From Ascidiaceihabitans sp023955215 (GTDB lineage: Bacteria; Pseudomonadota; Alphaproteobacteria; Rhodobacterales; Rhodobacteraceae), in NCBI GenBank assembly GCA_943788345.1, contig CALSPX010000007.1, positions 1-64,000 of the forward strand: DNA of 64,000 nucleotides, read 5' to 3'. Every line of letters begins with the position of its first letter. Within the stretch, counting starts at the first letter, position 1. This document shows, one piece after another, positions 1-8,648 of the stretch. A program made the position numbers and the translations under genes. The notes beneath the pieces are model-generated. The model did not search any database, was not told where the DNA came from, and was given only the letters and a program-made list of their open reading frames with translations.

Positions 1-462
1 GGCAATCTGTATCGTGTTGCCCGCGAAGAGGGTTGTTCAGCCGTGGTTCTGGGCCATCATCGTGATGACATTCTGGAAACCTTCTTTATGAACCTGTTTC
101 ACGGCGGCAAGTTGGCAACCATGCCACCTAAGCTACTCAACGAAGAAGGCGACTTGTTCGTATATCGTCCCTTGGCACATGTTGCAGAAGTGGATTGTGA
201 GAAGTTTGCATCAGCAATGAACTATCCCATTATTCCCTGTGATCTGTGCGGTTCACAGGATGGATTACAGCGCCAACAGGTCAAACAAATTATTGATGGC
301 TGGGAGGCCAACAGCCCTGGGCGGCGTCAAATCATGTTTAACGCTTTGGCCAACACGCGCCCTTCACATTTATTGGACACTGAAATTTTCGATTTCATGG
401 GCCTTAAACGGAAAACTGACCAAATTGACGTAAACTCTGACGATATTCCTTCGCTGCGTTAA
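1..462 (+). CDS. ttcA: tRNA 2-thiocytidine biosynthesis protein TtcA, 3' part
   Basis: The reading frame is open from base 1, so the N-terminus, including the PP-loop ATP-binding motif, lies outside the window. What remains matches the TtcA core: LGHHRDDILETFF near the start, HGGKL, then an MPPKLL segment and the C-terminal IPCDLCGSQ with the Cys-x2-Cys pair that helps hold the [4Fe-4S] cluster. TtcA activates C32 of certain tRNAs with ATP and inserts sulfur. The protein ends with about 20 poorly conserved residues. The next gene starts 72 bp downstream; between them is only a weak hairpin (ACCTC/GAGGT, 464-478) without a T run. Identification is firm; it is incomplete only because of the window edge. 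Confidence 0.93.
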   Translation, partial: GNLYRVAREEGCSAVVLGHHRDDILETFFMNLFHGGKLATMPPKLLNEEGDLFVYRPLAHVAEVDCEKFASAMNYPIIPCDLCGSQDGLQRQQVKQIIDGWEANSPGRRQIMFNALANTRPSHLLDTEIFDFMGLKRKTDQIDVNSDDIPSLR

Positions 463-534
463 CACCTCGCAAAGAGGTCAGACCTAACACTTCGACAAGG
501 TTCGTTTTCTACGGATGCTTCAACGAGGTGCACA

Positions 535-2085
535 ATGGCAGTCAATCGACCATGGTCTTGGCCCAAACTACGCGACGAACTGCGTCATGCAATTGCGGGC
601 ACGCAGGCATTGGCCTTTTTTCCAGCAGGTGTTTTGGCTGCTTACTGGATCGGTGGAGAACCCGCCTTGATCGGAACCGCAGTCTTGTTGCCAATCGCAT
701 TCCTTGCACTTGGTGGGTTTTCACATCGCCCTCCTCCCAGTTTTCCGCTGCAAGGAACGCCTAAGACGCTTCTTCAGCGGGACGTCTTTAGAGAACTGGT
801 AGATAAAATACATGTGGGAACGCGCGATCGCACGACAGGTTCGGCTTTGTTTCAGGTCCAGATTGATGAGTATCAATCTTTGATTGACCGCCATGGTCAG
901 GCCGCTGCTGATAGTGTGATTAAGCGCATAAGTGAAAGAATCATTCTGCAAATGCGCGATCAGGACAATATTGCGCGACTGGGCGATTGCACTTTTGCCC
1001 TGTGCCTTGGACCAAGTCGACATATGGATTTAGAAGTCTGCATTCAGATGGCTGGCCGCCTTCAAACAGCCATTGAAGAACCCGTTTCCGTGGATGGCGT
1101 TTCAGTATTCGTGACGACATCCATAGGTTTTTGCCTTTGCAGTCGTTCTCCGGGAATTTCGGGGGCCGATTGGATGCTTGCAGCCTCAATTGCGCTTTTG
1201 GAGGCGGAGAAACGCGGGCCATCAACTATTCGCGCGTTTTCCAAAGAAATGCAGCGCGTGACGCAGGCGCATTCTGCATTGCGCGAAGAGGTTCAGAATG
1301 CGCTGGAAACGGGGCAAATAGCCCCTTGGTTCCAACCCCAAATATCCACAGATACTGGTAAGGTCACTGGCTTTGAGGCATTGGCCCGCTGGCATCACCC
1401 TGAGCGAGGCATGATTGCCCCCGCCGACTTCTTACCTGCGATTGAGCAAGCCGGTTTGCTGGAGCGGCTTGCTGAAATCATAATGCACCACGCCTTCACT
1501 GCCCTTAAGTCGTGGGATTATGCGGGCGTTTCCGTTCCACAAGTTGGGGTGAATTTTAGTGGATCAGAATTGAACAACCCACGTCTCATTGAAAAAATCA
1601 GCTGGGAGTTGGACCGCTTTGAACTGACGCCAAACCGCTTGGCTGTCGAGGTCTAGGAAACGGTCATTTCTGGGGCTGCCGATGACCAGATCACCCTAAA
1701 CATCAACGGTCTGGTCGACCTAGGGTGCCACGTAGACTTGGATGATTTTGGAACGGGTCATGCTTCAATCTCATCAATTAGACGTTTCAAGATTGATCGC
1801 CTTAAGATCGACCGCTCCTTTGTCATGAAAGCTGACAGGGACCCGGAACAACAACGAATGATCAGTGCAATCCTGACAATGGCCGAACGCCTGAACCTTG
1901 AAACCCTAGCCGAAGGCGTCGAAACCGTCGGTGAGCACGCATTATTGGCCCAATTGGGCTGCACTCATGTGCAGGGGTTTGGTATCGGAAAACCCATGCC
2001 ATTCGAAGAAACGTTGGATTGGATGAGAGCACATGAAGCCAAGCTTCTGGATCCTCCTAAAATTCGTGGGCATCATACTCGTTAG
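535..2085 (+). pseudogene. Membrane GGDEF-like/EAL protein split by an in-frame amber codon
   Basis: One frame runs 535-2085 (516 codons) with a single TAG at 1654-1656 (codon 374). Residues 20-62 form two membrane helices. Residues 90-225 are a GGDEF-type domain whose signature is lost: LGDCTF (149-154) stands where GGDEF should be, so cyclase activity is unlikely. The EAL domain begins near 262, with FEALARW at 280-286 and N340. The stop falls inside the conserved E-[VI]-[LT]-E-[TS] strand (seen as VEV-stop-ET), where Leu is common, so TTG to TAG is a one-base explanation. After the stop the frame continues perfectly with DDFGTG (403-408), KIDRSF and AEGVET, all needed for c-di-GMP phosphodiesterase activity. 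Start chosen at ATG 535 behind a GAGGTG ribosome site. It may be a fresh pseudogene, a sequencing error, or a gene that needs amber readthrough. Confidence 0.85.
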
Positions 2086-2224
2086 CCAAAACATCACAAA
2101 TACCTGAAAATCGGCACCTATACGGACCTAACCAAGGCCCCAAATGACCGAATCCACTTGACCTTCAGGCCTGCACTATGTTGAACCCCACACTGAACTC
2201 AACGACATTAGGTGGCAGTCCCAA

Positions 2225-4045
2225 ATGGATGATCAGAACAAAAACCTCATTCTGGCAACCGTACTCAGCTTAGCTGTAATTTTAGTATGGACTGTCTTTT
2301 TTCCCGCGCCAGAAATTGCAGCGCCAACAGAGACCTCGATTGTGTCCGCTGATGGCACTGTTGCGACGCCTGATGCCGTCACCGCGTTAACCCCAACAGC
2401 ACAAACTGATGCTGCAAGTGTGGTTGCAACTGGCGCCGCCGCTCCTGCGGCATTGCTTGAAGCACCGCGCACTGCAATCGAAACACCACGCCTTAGCGGA
2501 ACAATCTCCTTGCTGGGCGGTCGTATCGATGAGCTGAAATTGAGCGACTATAAAGTCACGCAAGACGAGGGCGCAGACACCGTTACGTTGTTCTCACCTG
2601 TTGGCAGTGACTCGCCATATTACGCGCTCTTTGGTTGGGCCGCGAGCACTGGTGTAACACCTGAGACCGTGCCAAACGCAAATACAAACTGGGAGCTTGT
2701 TGACGGTGATATTCTTGCGCCGGGCAAGCCGATTACTTTGGCATGGGATAATGGCGCAGGCCTTTTGTTCAATCGCATTTATGATGTCGATGCTGATTAC
2801 ATGTTCACAATCACACAAAACGTAACGAATAACGGTGCCACCGCTGCATCCATGGCACCATATGGTGTTCTTGCGCGTCACGGCGAACCTAAAGACCTAA
2901 AGAATTTCTTCGTCCTGCACGAAGGTCTGGTCACGATGGCTGATGAGCTGACGGAGACAAATTGGGATGACATGCCTGATTTCGACATTCATCCAAAAGA
3001 GGGTGTTCCCGCAGAGCGTATCGAGGATGTCAAAAATGGCTGGATCGGTATGACCGACCACTTTTGGATGACTACCTTGATCCCAGCCCAAGACGTTTCA
3101 TCGCGCCTGACAGCTAAGTACAACCCATCTTTGGACATATACCAAACCGAAACCGTGATGAACAAAGTCACCGTCGAACCTGGTGCAACAGCGTCCAACA
3201 CGATCCGCCTGTTTGCAGGTGCCAAAGAATGGGAAACCATTCGTGAATACCAAACGGATGGTGTTACCAAATTCATCGACAGTATCGACTGGGGCTGGTT
3301 CTTTTTCCTTACCAAGCCAATCTTCTGGTTGCTTCACGAGATCAACAAATTGATCGGTAACATGGGCTGGTCCATCATTGGCCTTACCCTGATTATCAAA
3401 GCTGTTTTGTTCCCGCTGGCCTATAAATCTTACGTCTCTATGGCGAAGATGAAAGAGCTTCAGCCAGAAATGGAAAAACTGAAAGCGGCTGCAGGCGATG
3501 ATCGTCAAAAGATGCAGCAAGGTATGATGGAGCTTTATAAGAAGAACAAAGTAAATCCTGCGGCAGGCTGCATGCCGATCTTGCTGCAGATTCCGATCTT
3601 CTTTTCCCTCTACAAGGTTATCTTCGTCACAATCGAACTGCGCCACGCCCCGTGGTTTGGCCCATTCCGCGACCTTTCAGCCCCTGATCCAACAACTCTG
3701 CTGAACCTATTTGGACTTTTCCCAAATGGCGCACCAGAAACAGGCAGCGTCATGGCGTTGATCTTTATCGGCATCTTGCCAATCATCCTTGGCATCTCAA
3801 TGTGGTTGCAGCAAAAGCTGAACCCGGCGCCAACAGACCCAACACAGCAAATGATTTTTGCATGGATGCCATGGGTCTTCATGTTCATGCTCGGCAGCTT
3901 CGCTAGTGGCTTGGTCGTTTACTGGATCGCCAACAACACGATTACTTTCACTCAGCAATATTTGATTATGCGCAGCCAAGGTTACAAACCTGACGTTTTC
4001 GGCAACATCAAAAGCAGTCTGAAAAGAAAACCTAAAGAGGACTAA
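2225..4045 (+). CDS. yidC: Membrane protein insertase YidC
   Basis: A 606-residue YidC of the Gram-negative type. An N-terminal membrane helix (about residues 7-27) is followed by an Ala/Thr-rich linker and a large periplasmic beta-domain (about 75-350). The conserved five-helix insertase core (about 365-580) contains the KSYVSMAKMKELQPEM cytoplasmic loop and the NPAAGCMPILLQIPIFFSLYKV segment, and a basic tail ends the protein. It inserts inner-membrane proteins alone or with SecYEG. AGGTGG lies before ATG 2225. The MOSC gene follows after 3 bp, so these genes and engB and argB are probably cotranscribed. Nothing unusual; length fits the family. Confidence 0.97.
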   Translation: MDDQNKNLILATVLSLAVILVWTVFFPAPEIAAPTETSIVSADGTVATPDAVTALTPTAQTDAASVVATGAAAPAALLEAPRTAIETPRLSGTISLLGGRIDELKLSDYKVTQDEGADTVTLFSPVGSDSPYYALFGWAASTGVTPETVPNANTNWELVDGDILAPGKPITLAWDNGAGLLFNRIYDVDADYMFTITQNVTNNGATAASMAPYGVLARHGEPKDLKNFFVLHEGLVTMADELTETNWDDMPDFDIHPKEGVPAERIEDVKNGWIGMTDHFWMTTLIPAQDVSSRLTAKYNPSLDIYQTETVMNKVTVEPGATASNTIRLFAGAKEWETIREYQTDGVTKFIDSIDWGWFFFLTKPIFWLLHEINKLIGNMGWSIIGLTLIIKAVLFPLAYKSYVSMAKMKELQPEMEKLKAAAGDDRQKMQQGMMELYKKNKVNPAAGCMPILLQIPIFFSLYKVIFVTIELRHAPWFGPFRDLSAPDPTTLLNLFGLFPNGAPETGSVMALIFIGILPIILGISMWLQQKLNPAPTDPTQQMIFAWMPWVFMFMLGSFASGLVVYWIANNTITFTQQYLIMRSQGYKPDVFGNIKSSLKRKPKED

Positions 4046-4048
4046 AGC

Positions 4049-4789
4049 ATGTCATCAGTCTCAAGCATCTGGCGTCATCCGATCAAAGCCCTTGGCCGCG
4101 AATCGTTAACGTCAGTTGCTTTGAGGACTGGTGAATGCCTGCCTTGGGATCGTGTTTGGGCTTTAGCCCATGAAGCATCCAAAGCTACGATTGGCGAATG
4201 GGCCCGCTGCGGGAACTTTAATCGTGCTGCTGGTGTCCCTGCCCTCATGGCAATCACGGCGGAACTTGATGAAGCAACTCAAGAAATCACGCTGCACCAT
4301 CCCGATCGTCCAGACCTTACGTTTCATCCAGATGATGCCCCTGAGGCACTCGTCGCTTGGAGTGCCCCCCTTGTCCCAAGCGGTCGCGCACAGCCAAGCC
4401 ACGTTATGCGTCTGGACAAACATGGCTATCCTGACAGCGCCTATCCATCCGTTAGCTTGGCCAACACCGCATCACACAATCAAGTAGAGCAACACCTTGG
4501 GCGTGATTTGTCGATTCACCGCTGGCGTTCCAACATCTGGTTCGATGGTGCCAAGCCTTGGGCTGAATTTGACTGGGTCGGCAAAGATATAGCGATCGGG
4601 AACGCCATATTACGTGTAAAAGAGCCCGCAACGCGTTGTATGTCCACAGCAGCCAATCCAGAGACTGGCCAGCGGGACGCAGATACGTTAGGGGCCTTGG
4701 AACACTTCGGCCATCAAGAATTCAGTGTCTTGGCGGAAGTTATCCAAGATGGAACAATCGCCCTAGGCGACAGCGTGCAGGTACTATGA
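4049..4789 (+). CDS. MOSC domain-containing protein
   Basis: 246 residues. The N-terminal barrel begins SSIWRHPIKALGRESL (MOSC_N type). The C-terminal MOSC domain carries the family signature around residues 190-245: a Cys in ATRCMSTAANPETGQRD, then FGHQEFSVLAEV and a final I-x-LGDSV. MOSC domains occur in molybdenum-cofactor sulfurases and in mARC/YiiM-type Mo enzymes; the conserved Cys is the expected cofactor or sulfur ligand. The substrate of this stand-alone protein is unknown. It starts 3 bp after yidC and its stop overlaps the engB start (ATGA), indicating translational coupling. The genomic link between MOSC and YidC does not itself reveal a function. Confidence 0.85.
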   Translation: MSSVSSIWRHPIKALGRESLTSVALRTGECLPWDRVWALAHEASKATIGEWARCGNFNRAAGVPALMAITAELDEATQEITLHHPDRPDLTFHPDDAPEALVAWSAPLVPSGRAQPSHVMRLDKHGYPDSAYPSVSLANTASHNQVEQHLGRDLSIHRWRSNIWFDGAKPWAEFDWVGKDIAIGNAILRVKEPATRCMSTAANPETGQRDADTLGALEHFGHQEFSVLAEVIQDGTIALGDSVQVL

Positions 4790-5439
4790 TGCAAATGCAA
4801 TTTAACATCGCCGAAGAGCCAGAGGCCCTAAGCAAAGAAAAAGGTCGTCTGCTGTTCGCGGGCGAGACCGACTTTGTAAAAGGTGTCGTCGCAATGGACG
4901 GGATGCCCGATGCCGATCGTATGGAGGTTTGCTTTGCAGGCCGTTCCAACGTTGGCAAATCAACTTTGATCAATGCGCTAACCGGTCGCAAAGGATTGGC
5001 GCGTGCGTCAAACACCCCGGGCCGTACGCAAGAGATCAACTATTTCACTGCTGGTGATGAACATTACCTCGTCGATCTTCCAGGTTATGGCTATGCAAAT
5101 GCGCCTTTGCCGGTTGTCGAAAAGTGGCAGCGTTTGCTGAAGCAATACCTGTCCGGTCGTCAAACTTTGCGCCGGGCATTTGTATTGATTGATGCGCGCC
5201 ACGGTGTCAAAAAAGTCGATGAAGAAATCATGTCCTTGCTCGATAGCTCTGCTGTGATTTTCCAAGCTGTCCTAACCAAAGCCGACAAGGTGAAGGAAAA
5301 GGAACGCTTTGAGGTCATCGAACAAGTGAAAAGCAAGCTGGCTGCCCACCCTGCTGCCTATCCAGAGCTGGTTATTACCTCTTCGGAAAAAGGTTGGGGC
5401 ATCGAAACGTTGCGCGCTATCATCGCAACCCTCGAATAG
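4786..5439 (+). CDS. engB: Ribosome biogenesis GTP-binding protein EngB/YihA
   Basis: A 217-residue TRAFAC-class GTPase. G1 is GRSNVGKS, the switch region holds ASNTPGRTQ, G3 is DLPGYG and G4 is TKADK; a C-terminal TSSEKGWGIETLRAII closes the fold as in EngB. The protein takes part in assembly of the large ribosomal subunit. The frame is open further upstream to 4636, but ATG 4786 overlaps the MOSC stop as ATGA and gives the usual family length, so it was preferred over the longer form. A second in-frame ATG follows at once (4789). argB starts 19 bp downstream. Confidence 0.95.
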   Translation: MMQMQFNIAEEPEALSKEKGRLLFAGETDFVKGVVAMDGMPDADRMEVCFAGRSNVGKSTLINALTGRKGLARASNTPGRTQEINYFTAGDEHYLVDLPGYGYANAPLPVVEKWQRLLKQYLSGRQTLRRAFVLIDARHGVKKVDEEIMSLLDSSAVIFQAVLTKADKVKEKERFEVIEQVKSKLAAHPAAYPELVITSSEKGWGIETLRAIIATLE

Positions 5440-5458
5440 TTAATCGAACGGAAACGGG

Positions 5459-6319
5459 ATGAAGACGCAAGACATGGATCGCAATTGGATTGAAACCGCC
5501 GAAACACTCAGCAGCGCCTTGCCCTACATGCAGCGCTATTCTGGTGCGACGGTCGTTATTAAACTGGGCGGTCACGCAATGGGCAGCGATGAAGCCATGG
5601 CGAGCTTCGCACGCGATGTTGTTTTGATGCAGCAAGTGGGCGCAAACCCCGTCATCGTTCATGGTGGTGGCCCAATGATCAATGCCATGCTTGAGCGTCT
5701 CGATATCCAATCTGAGTTCGTGAACGGCAAACGCGTAACTGATGCAGCAACCATGGAAGTGGTTGAGATGGTTCTAAGTGGCTTGGTCAACAAACGTATT
5801 GTTCAGGCCATTGGGGCCCAAGGTGGTCGCGCTGTTGGTTTATCCGGTAAGGATGCCCAATTGGTCACTTGTACCCAAACCAACCCCGAATTGGGATTTG
5901 TAGGCACGCCATCTGTGGTGGATGCCTCAATTCTGGAAGACCTGTTTAGCAGCAATATTATTCCCGTCATTGCGCCACTAGGTGCTGGCGAAAATGGTGA
6001 AACATTCAACATCAACGGCGATACCGCTGCTGGTGCTATTGCGGGTGCATTAAAGGCTGATCGCCTTCTGCTGCTAACGGATGTTGCTGGCGTTAAAAAT
6101 GCGAACGGCGAAGTGCTGACTGAAATGACTGCGGCCCAAATTCGTGAACTGACTGCGGATGGAACAATTGCTGGGGGCATGATCCCCAAGACGGAAACCG
6201 CATTGGATGCCATCAACGAGGGCGTTCGCGCTGTTGTTATCCTTGACGGTCGTGCGCGCAACGCTTGTTTGCTTGAGCTGTTTACTGACCACGGCGCAGG
6301 CAGCCTGATCCGCGACTAA
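5459..6319 (+). CDS. argB: Acetylglutamate kinase
   Basis: A 286-residue amino-acid kinase family enzyme that phosphorylates N-acetyl-L-glutamate in the second step of arginine synthesis. Seen motifs: VVIKLGGHAM (phosphate-binding Lys and Gly loop, residues 31-40), VIVHGGGPMI, the substrate Arg in GKRVTDAATMEVVEMVLSG, FNINGDTAAGAIA and a C-terminal GGMIPKTETALDAI. The long N-terminal region before the kinase core is typical of arginine-sensitive hexameric forms, so feedback inhibition by arginine is plausible but inferred. Start at ATG 5459; an alternative ATG lies five codons in. It ends the yidC-MOSC-engB-argB run. Confidence 0.96.
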   Translation: MKTQDMDRNWIETAETLSSALPYMQRYSGATVVIKLGGHAMGSDEAMASFARDVVLMQQVGANPVIVHGGGPMINAMLERLDIQSEFVNGKRVTDAATMEVVEMVLSGLVNKRIVQAIGAQGGRAVGLSGKDAQLVTCTQTNPELGFVGTPSVVDASILEDLFSSNIIPVIAPLGAGENGETFNINGDTAAGAIAGALKADRLLLLTDVAGVKNANGEVLTEMTAAQIRELTADGTIAGGMIPKTETALDAINEGVRAVVILDGRARNACLLELFTDHGAGSLIRD

Positions 6320-6377
6320 CGCAACTGTGTCCATGTGCCGCTTGGCACGTGGTTCCAAACGCCATAGTTTGCAACAC

Positions 6378-7172
6378 ATGGAAAATGAATCTTTTATCCG
6401 GCTGGGTGTATTCTTAGGTCTGTTCGCATTACTTGCGTTGATCGAAACCCTCGCCCCCCGCCGTGTGCGCACGCAAACCCGTAAAGCCCGCTGGGTCACA
6501 AACTGGGGCTTCACTGTCGTCAACACCGTTGCTTTGAATGCGATGGCCTTTGCGCTGCCCTTACTGGCTGTGGGTGCTGCAATTGATGCGCAGACCCAAG
6601 GGTGGGGTTTGTTCAACGCAATCGATTTGCCGATCTGGCTTGAAGTTGTTCTTGTGATCTTAATCTTGGACTTCTCAATCTGGCTTCAGCATTTGATCAC
6701 CCACAAGGTTCCCCTACTTTGGCGTTTGCATCAGGTTCACCATGCCGATGTCGACATTGATGTATCTACCGCCATTCGGTTCCACCCAATCGAGATTGCT
6801 TTATCAATGCTGTTGAAAATTGGGTTGGTCTATTTCCTAGGTCCTGCCGCCTTTGCTGTCATCTTATTTGAGGTGATCTTGAACGGCACTGCTATGTTTA
6901 ATCACGCCAACATTCGCTTGCCATTGGCCATTGATGCATTTGTGCGACGCGTTTTGGTGACGCCAGACATGCACCGCGTCCATCACTCGACGCATCGGCA
7001 TGAGCACGACAGTAACTATGGGTTCTCATTATCGATCTGGGATCAGATGTTCGGCACCTACATCGCCCAGCCATCTGAGGGTCATGATGAAATGGACATT
7101 GGGTTACGCTGGCAAGACGCGCGCCCCAGCCGTTTTGGATGGTCACTCAAGCTGCCGTTTACTAACAAATGA
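6378..7172 (+). CDS. Sterol desaturase/fatty acid hydroxylase family membrane protein
   Basis: 264 residues from ATG 6378 (an in-frame GTG at 6327 would add 17 residues with no hydrophobic content). Four or five membrane helices surround the three-part histidine signature of the family: HLITH, LHQVHHAD and MHRVHHSTHRHEHDSNYG. These His clusters bind a di-iron centre that oxidises C-H bonds of lipids. The exact substrate cannot be read from sequence; members in this order act on carotenoids, ornithine lipids, sterol-like lipids or fatty acids. The stop codon overlaps the start of the next gene (ATGA), so the Fe-S protein that follows could be its electron partner, which is inference only. Confidence 0.88.
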   Translation: MENESFIRLGVFLGLFALLALIETLAPRRVRTQTRKARWVTNWGFTVVNTVALNAMAFALPLLAVGAAIDAQTQGWGLFNAIDLPIWLEVVLVILILDFSIWLQHLITHKVPLLWRLHQVHHADVDIDVSTAIRFHPIEIALSMLLKIGLVYFLGPAAFAVILFEVILNGTAMFNHANIRLPLAIDAFVRRVLVTPDMHRVHHSTHRHEHDSNYGFSLSIWDQMFGTYIAQPSEGHDEMDIGLRWQDARPSRFGWSLKLPFTNK

Positions 7173-7807
7173 ATGTAGATATCACTGCGCTGCTCAGCCC
7201 AAAAGTTGAACAATACGGATTGTTCGTCATGGGACATGTTGCTGAGGCTGACCACACATTGGCATTGATCGGTGCTAACAGTGGTTTTTGGCATCACTTC
7301 AAATGTGATGCTGAATATTCAGACGGGCAACCCAACCCAATTGATCGCTGGTCCAAGCGCATCATCAATCAGATCGCAGCAGACCATGAGGGGGCTGCTG
7401 TATTCCCCTCAGACGGCCCCCCTTATGAACCGTTCATCGCGTGGGCCACTCAAAGCGGTCGTTTCTGGCAAAGCCCTACAGGGATGTTGGTACATGACAC
7501 CGCCGGCTTGATGATTTCAATCCGTGGAGCGATCAAAGTGCCGTTAACCAGTAAGCGGCAGCAAGAGACGGCAAGCCCCTGTGAGAGCTGCATAGAGCGA
7601 CCCTGTGCCACCGTCTGCCCCGTCTCAGCCCTGTCTGCCGACCATTTCTATAATGTCCCCACCTGCAAAACACATTTGGCGACAGAAGCAGGACTAGATT
7701 GCATGACAGGTGGTTGTTTGGTCCGCCAGATTTGCCCAATCAGCCAATCGTTCAATCGATCCACAGAGCAAAGCGCGTTTCACATGAAAGCCTTCATGCC
7801 CAAATGA
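7169..7807 (+). CDS. Double [4Fe-4S] ferredoxin-like protein
   Basis: 212 residues. The C-terminal third has eight Cys arranged as two clusters: Cys 138, 141, 146 and 150 in CESCIERPCATVCP, and Cys 166, 178, 183 and 189 ending in CLVRQICP. The spacing resembles the ferredoxin part of epoxyqueuosine reductase (QueG) and related proteins, but the cobalamin-binding domain of QueG is not evident in the N-terminal 130 residues, which I do not recognise. It is translationally coupled to the upstream lipid desaturase/hydroxylase (4-bp overlap), so a redox partner role is possible. The gene ends one base before a shared terminator. Confidence 0.72.
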   Translation: MNVDITALLSPKVEQYGLFVMGHVAEADHTLALIGANSGFWHHFKCDAEYSDGQPNPIDRWSKRIINQIAADHEGAAVFPSDGPPYEPFIAWATQSGRFWQSPTGMLVHDTAGLMISIRGAIKVPLTSKRQQETASPCESCIERPCATVCPVSALSADHFYNVPTCKTHLATEAGLDCMTGGCLVRQICPISQSFNRSTEQSAFHMKAFMPK

Positions 7808-7836
7808 AAAACGGCCACCCGTAGGGGCAGCCGTTT
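7808..7836. terminator. Bidirectional terminator between convergent genes
   Basis: Inverted repeat AAACGGC (7808-7814) and GCCGTTT (7830-7836), with a further CCC/GGG pairing inside. It directly follows the ferredoxin-like gene stop on + and lies 33 bp past the aapP stop on -. Flanking A and T runs on the arms suit both directions. Confidence 0.75.
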
Positions 7837-7868
7837 CAATTTCTCAAATGCGCAAGATGCGCTGGAGC

Positions 7869-8636
7869 TTAGTGACCCAAGATTTGGCTTAGGAACAATT
7901 GTGTCCGTGGGCTTTGTGGGTTGTTAAAGAACTCTTCCGGCTCGTTTTGCTCAACGATCTGGCCTTCGTCCATAAAGATAACGCGGTTGGCAACCTGACG
8001 GGCAAAGCCCATCTCGTGCGTCACGCAAAGCATTGTCATACCTTCTTCCGCCAGCTCGATCATGGTGTCGAGCACCTCTTTGATCATCTCAGGGTCAAGC
8101 GCAGATGTTGGTTCATCGAACAACATGATGCGTGGTTGCATGCAAAGCGAACGGGCAATCGCCACACGCTGTTGCTGGCCACCAGACAACTGACCTGGGA
8201 ACTTCATCGCTTGATCTGGAATTTTCACCTTCTCAAGGTAATGCATCGCCAGTTCTTCGGCTTCTTTCTTAGGTGTTTTACGCACCCAGATCGGAGCCAA
8301 GGTCAGGTTGTCCAAGATGCTCAGATGCGGGAATAGGTTAAAGTGCTGAAAGCACATGCCCACTTCTGAACGGATCTTGTCGATGTTCTTAAGGTCGGAC
8401 GACAACAATGTGCCATCGACTTCGATAGAACCCTTTTGGTGCTCTTCCAACGCGTTGATACAACGGATCAGCGTGGATTTGCCTGAGCCAGAAGGCCCAC
8501 AAATCACGATCCGTTCGCCGCGTTGAACGGTAAGGTCGATGTCGCGCAGCACGTGGAATGTGCCGTACCACTTGTTCATGTTCTGGATGCTAATCGCGAC
8601 TTCGTCGGACACTTGCATTTTTGCTTGTTCAGCCAT
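7869..8636 (-). CDS. aapP: General L-amino acid ABC transporter, ATP-binding protein
   Basis: A 255-residue ABC ATPase. Walker A is GPSGSGKS (47-54), the signature is LSGGQQQR, Walker B is MLFDEPTSALD, followed by the switch His in VTHEM. It closely follows the polar amino-acid importer type. Together with aapM, aapQ and aapJ upstream it forms the broad-range L-amino-acid importer known from rhizobia and common in Rhodobacterales. An ideal AAGGAGG lies before the ATG. It is the last gene of the operon, with 12 bp between it and aapM, and it ends at the terminator shared with the + strand genes. Confidence 0.95.
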   Translation of the reverse strand: MAEQAKMQVSDEVAISIQNMNKWYGTFHVLRDIDLTVQRGERIVICGPSGSGKSTLIRCINALEEHQKGSIEVDGTLLSSDLKNIDKIRSEVGMCFQHFNLFPHLSILDNLTLAPIWVRKTPKKEAEELAMHYLEKVKIPDQAMKFPGQLSGGQQQRVAIARSLCMQPRIMLFDEPTSALDPEMIKEVLDTMIELAEEGMTMLCVTHEMGFARQVANRVIFMDEGQIVEQNEPEEFFNNPQSPRTQLFLSQILGH

Positions 8637-8648
8637 GTTCCGGCCTCC

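Noticed and set aside
464..478. Terminator after ttcA
   Set aside because: Only a 5-bp stem with no T run; too weak to call.
3098..3646. 182-codon - strand frame opposite yidC
   Set aside because: It mirrors the YidC reading frame and has no recognisable domain or start signal.
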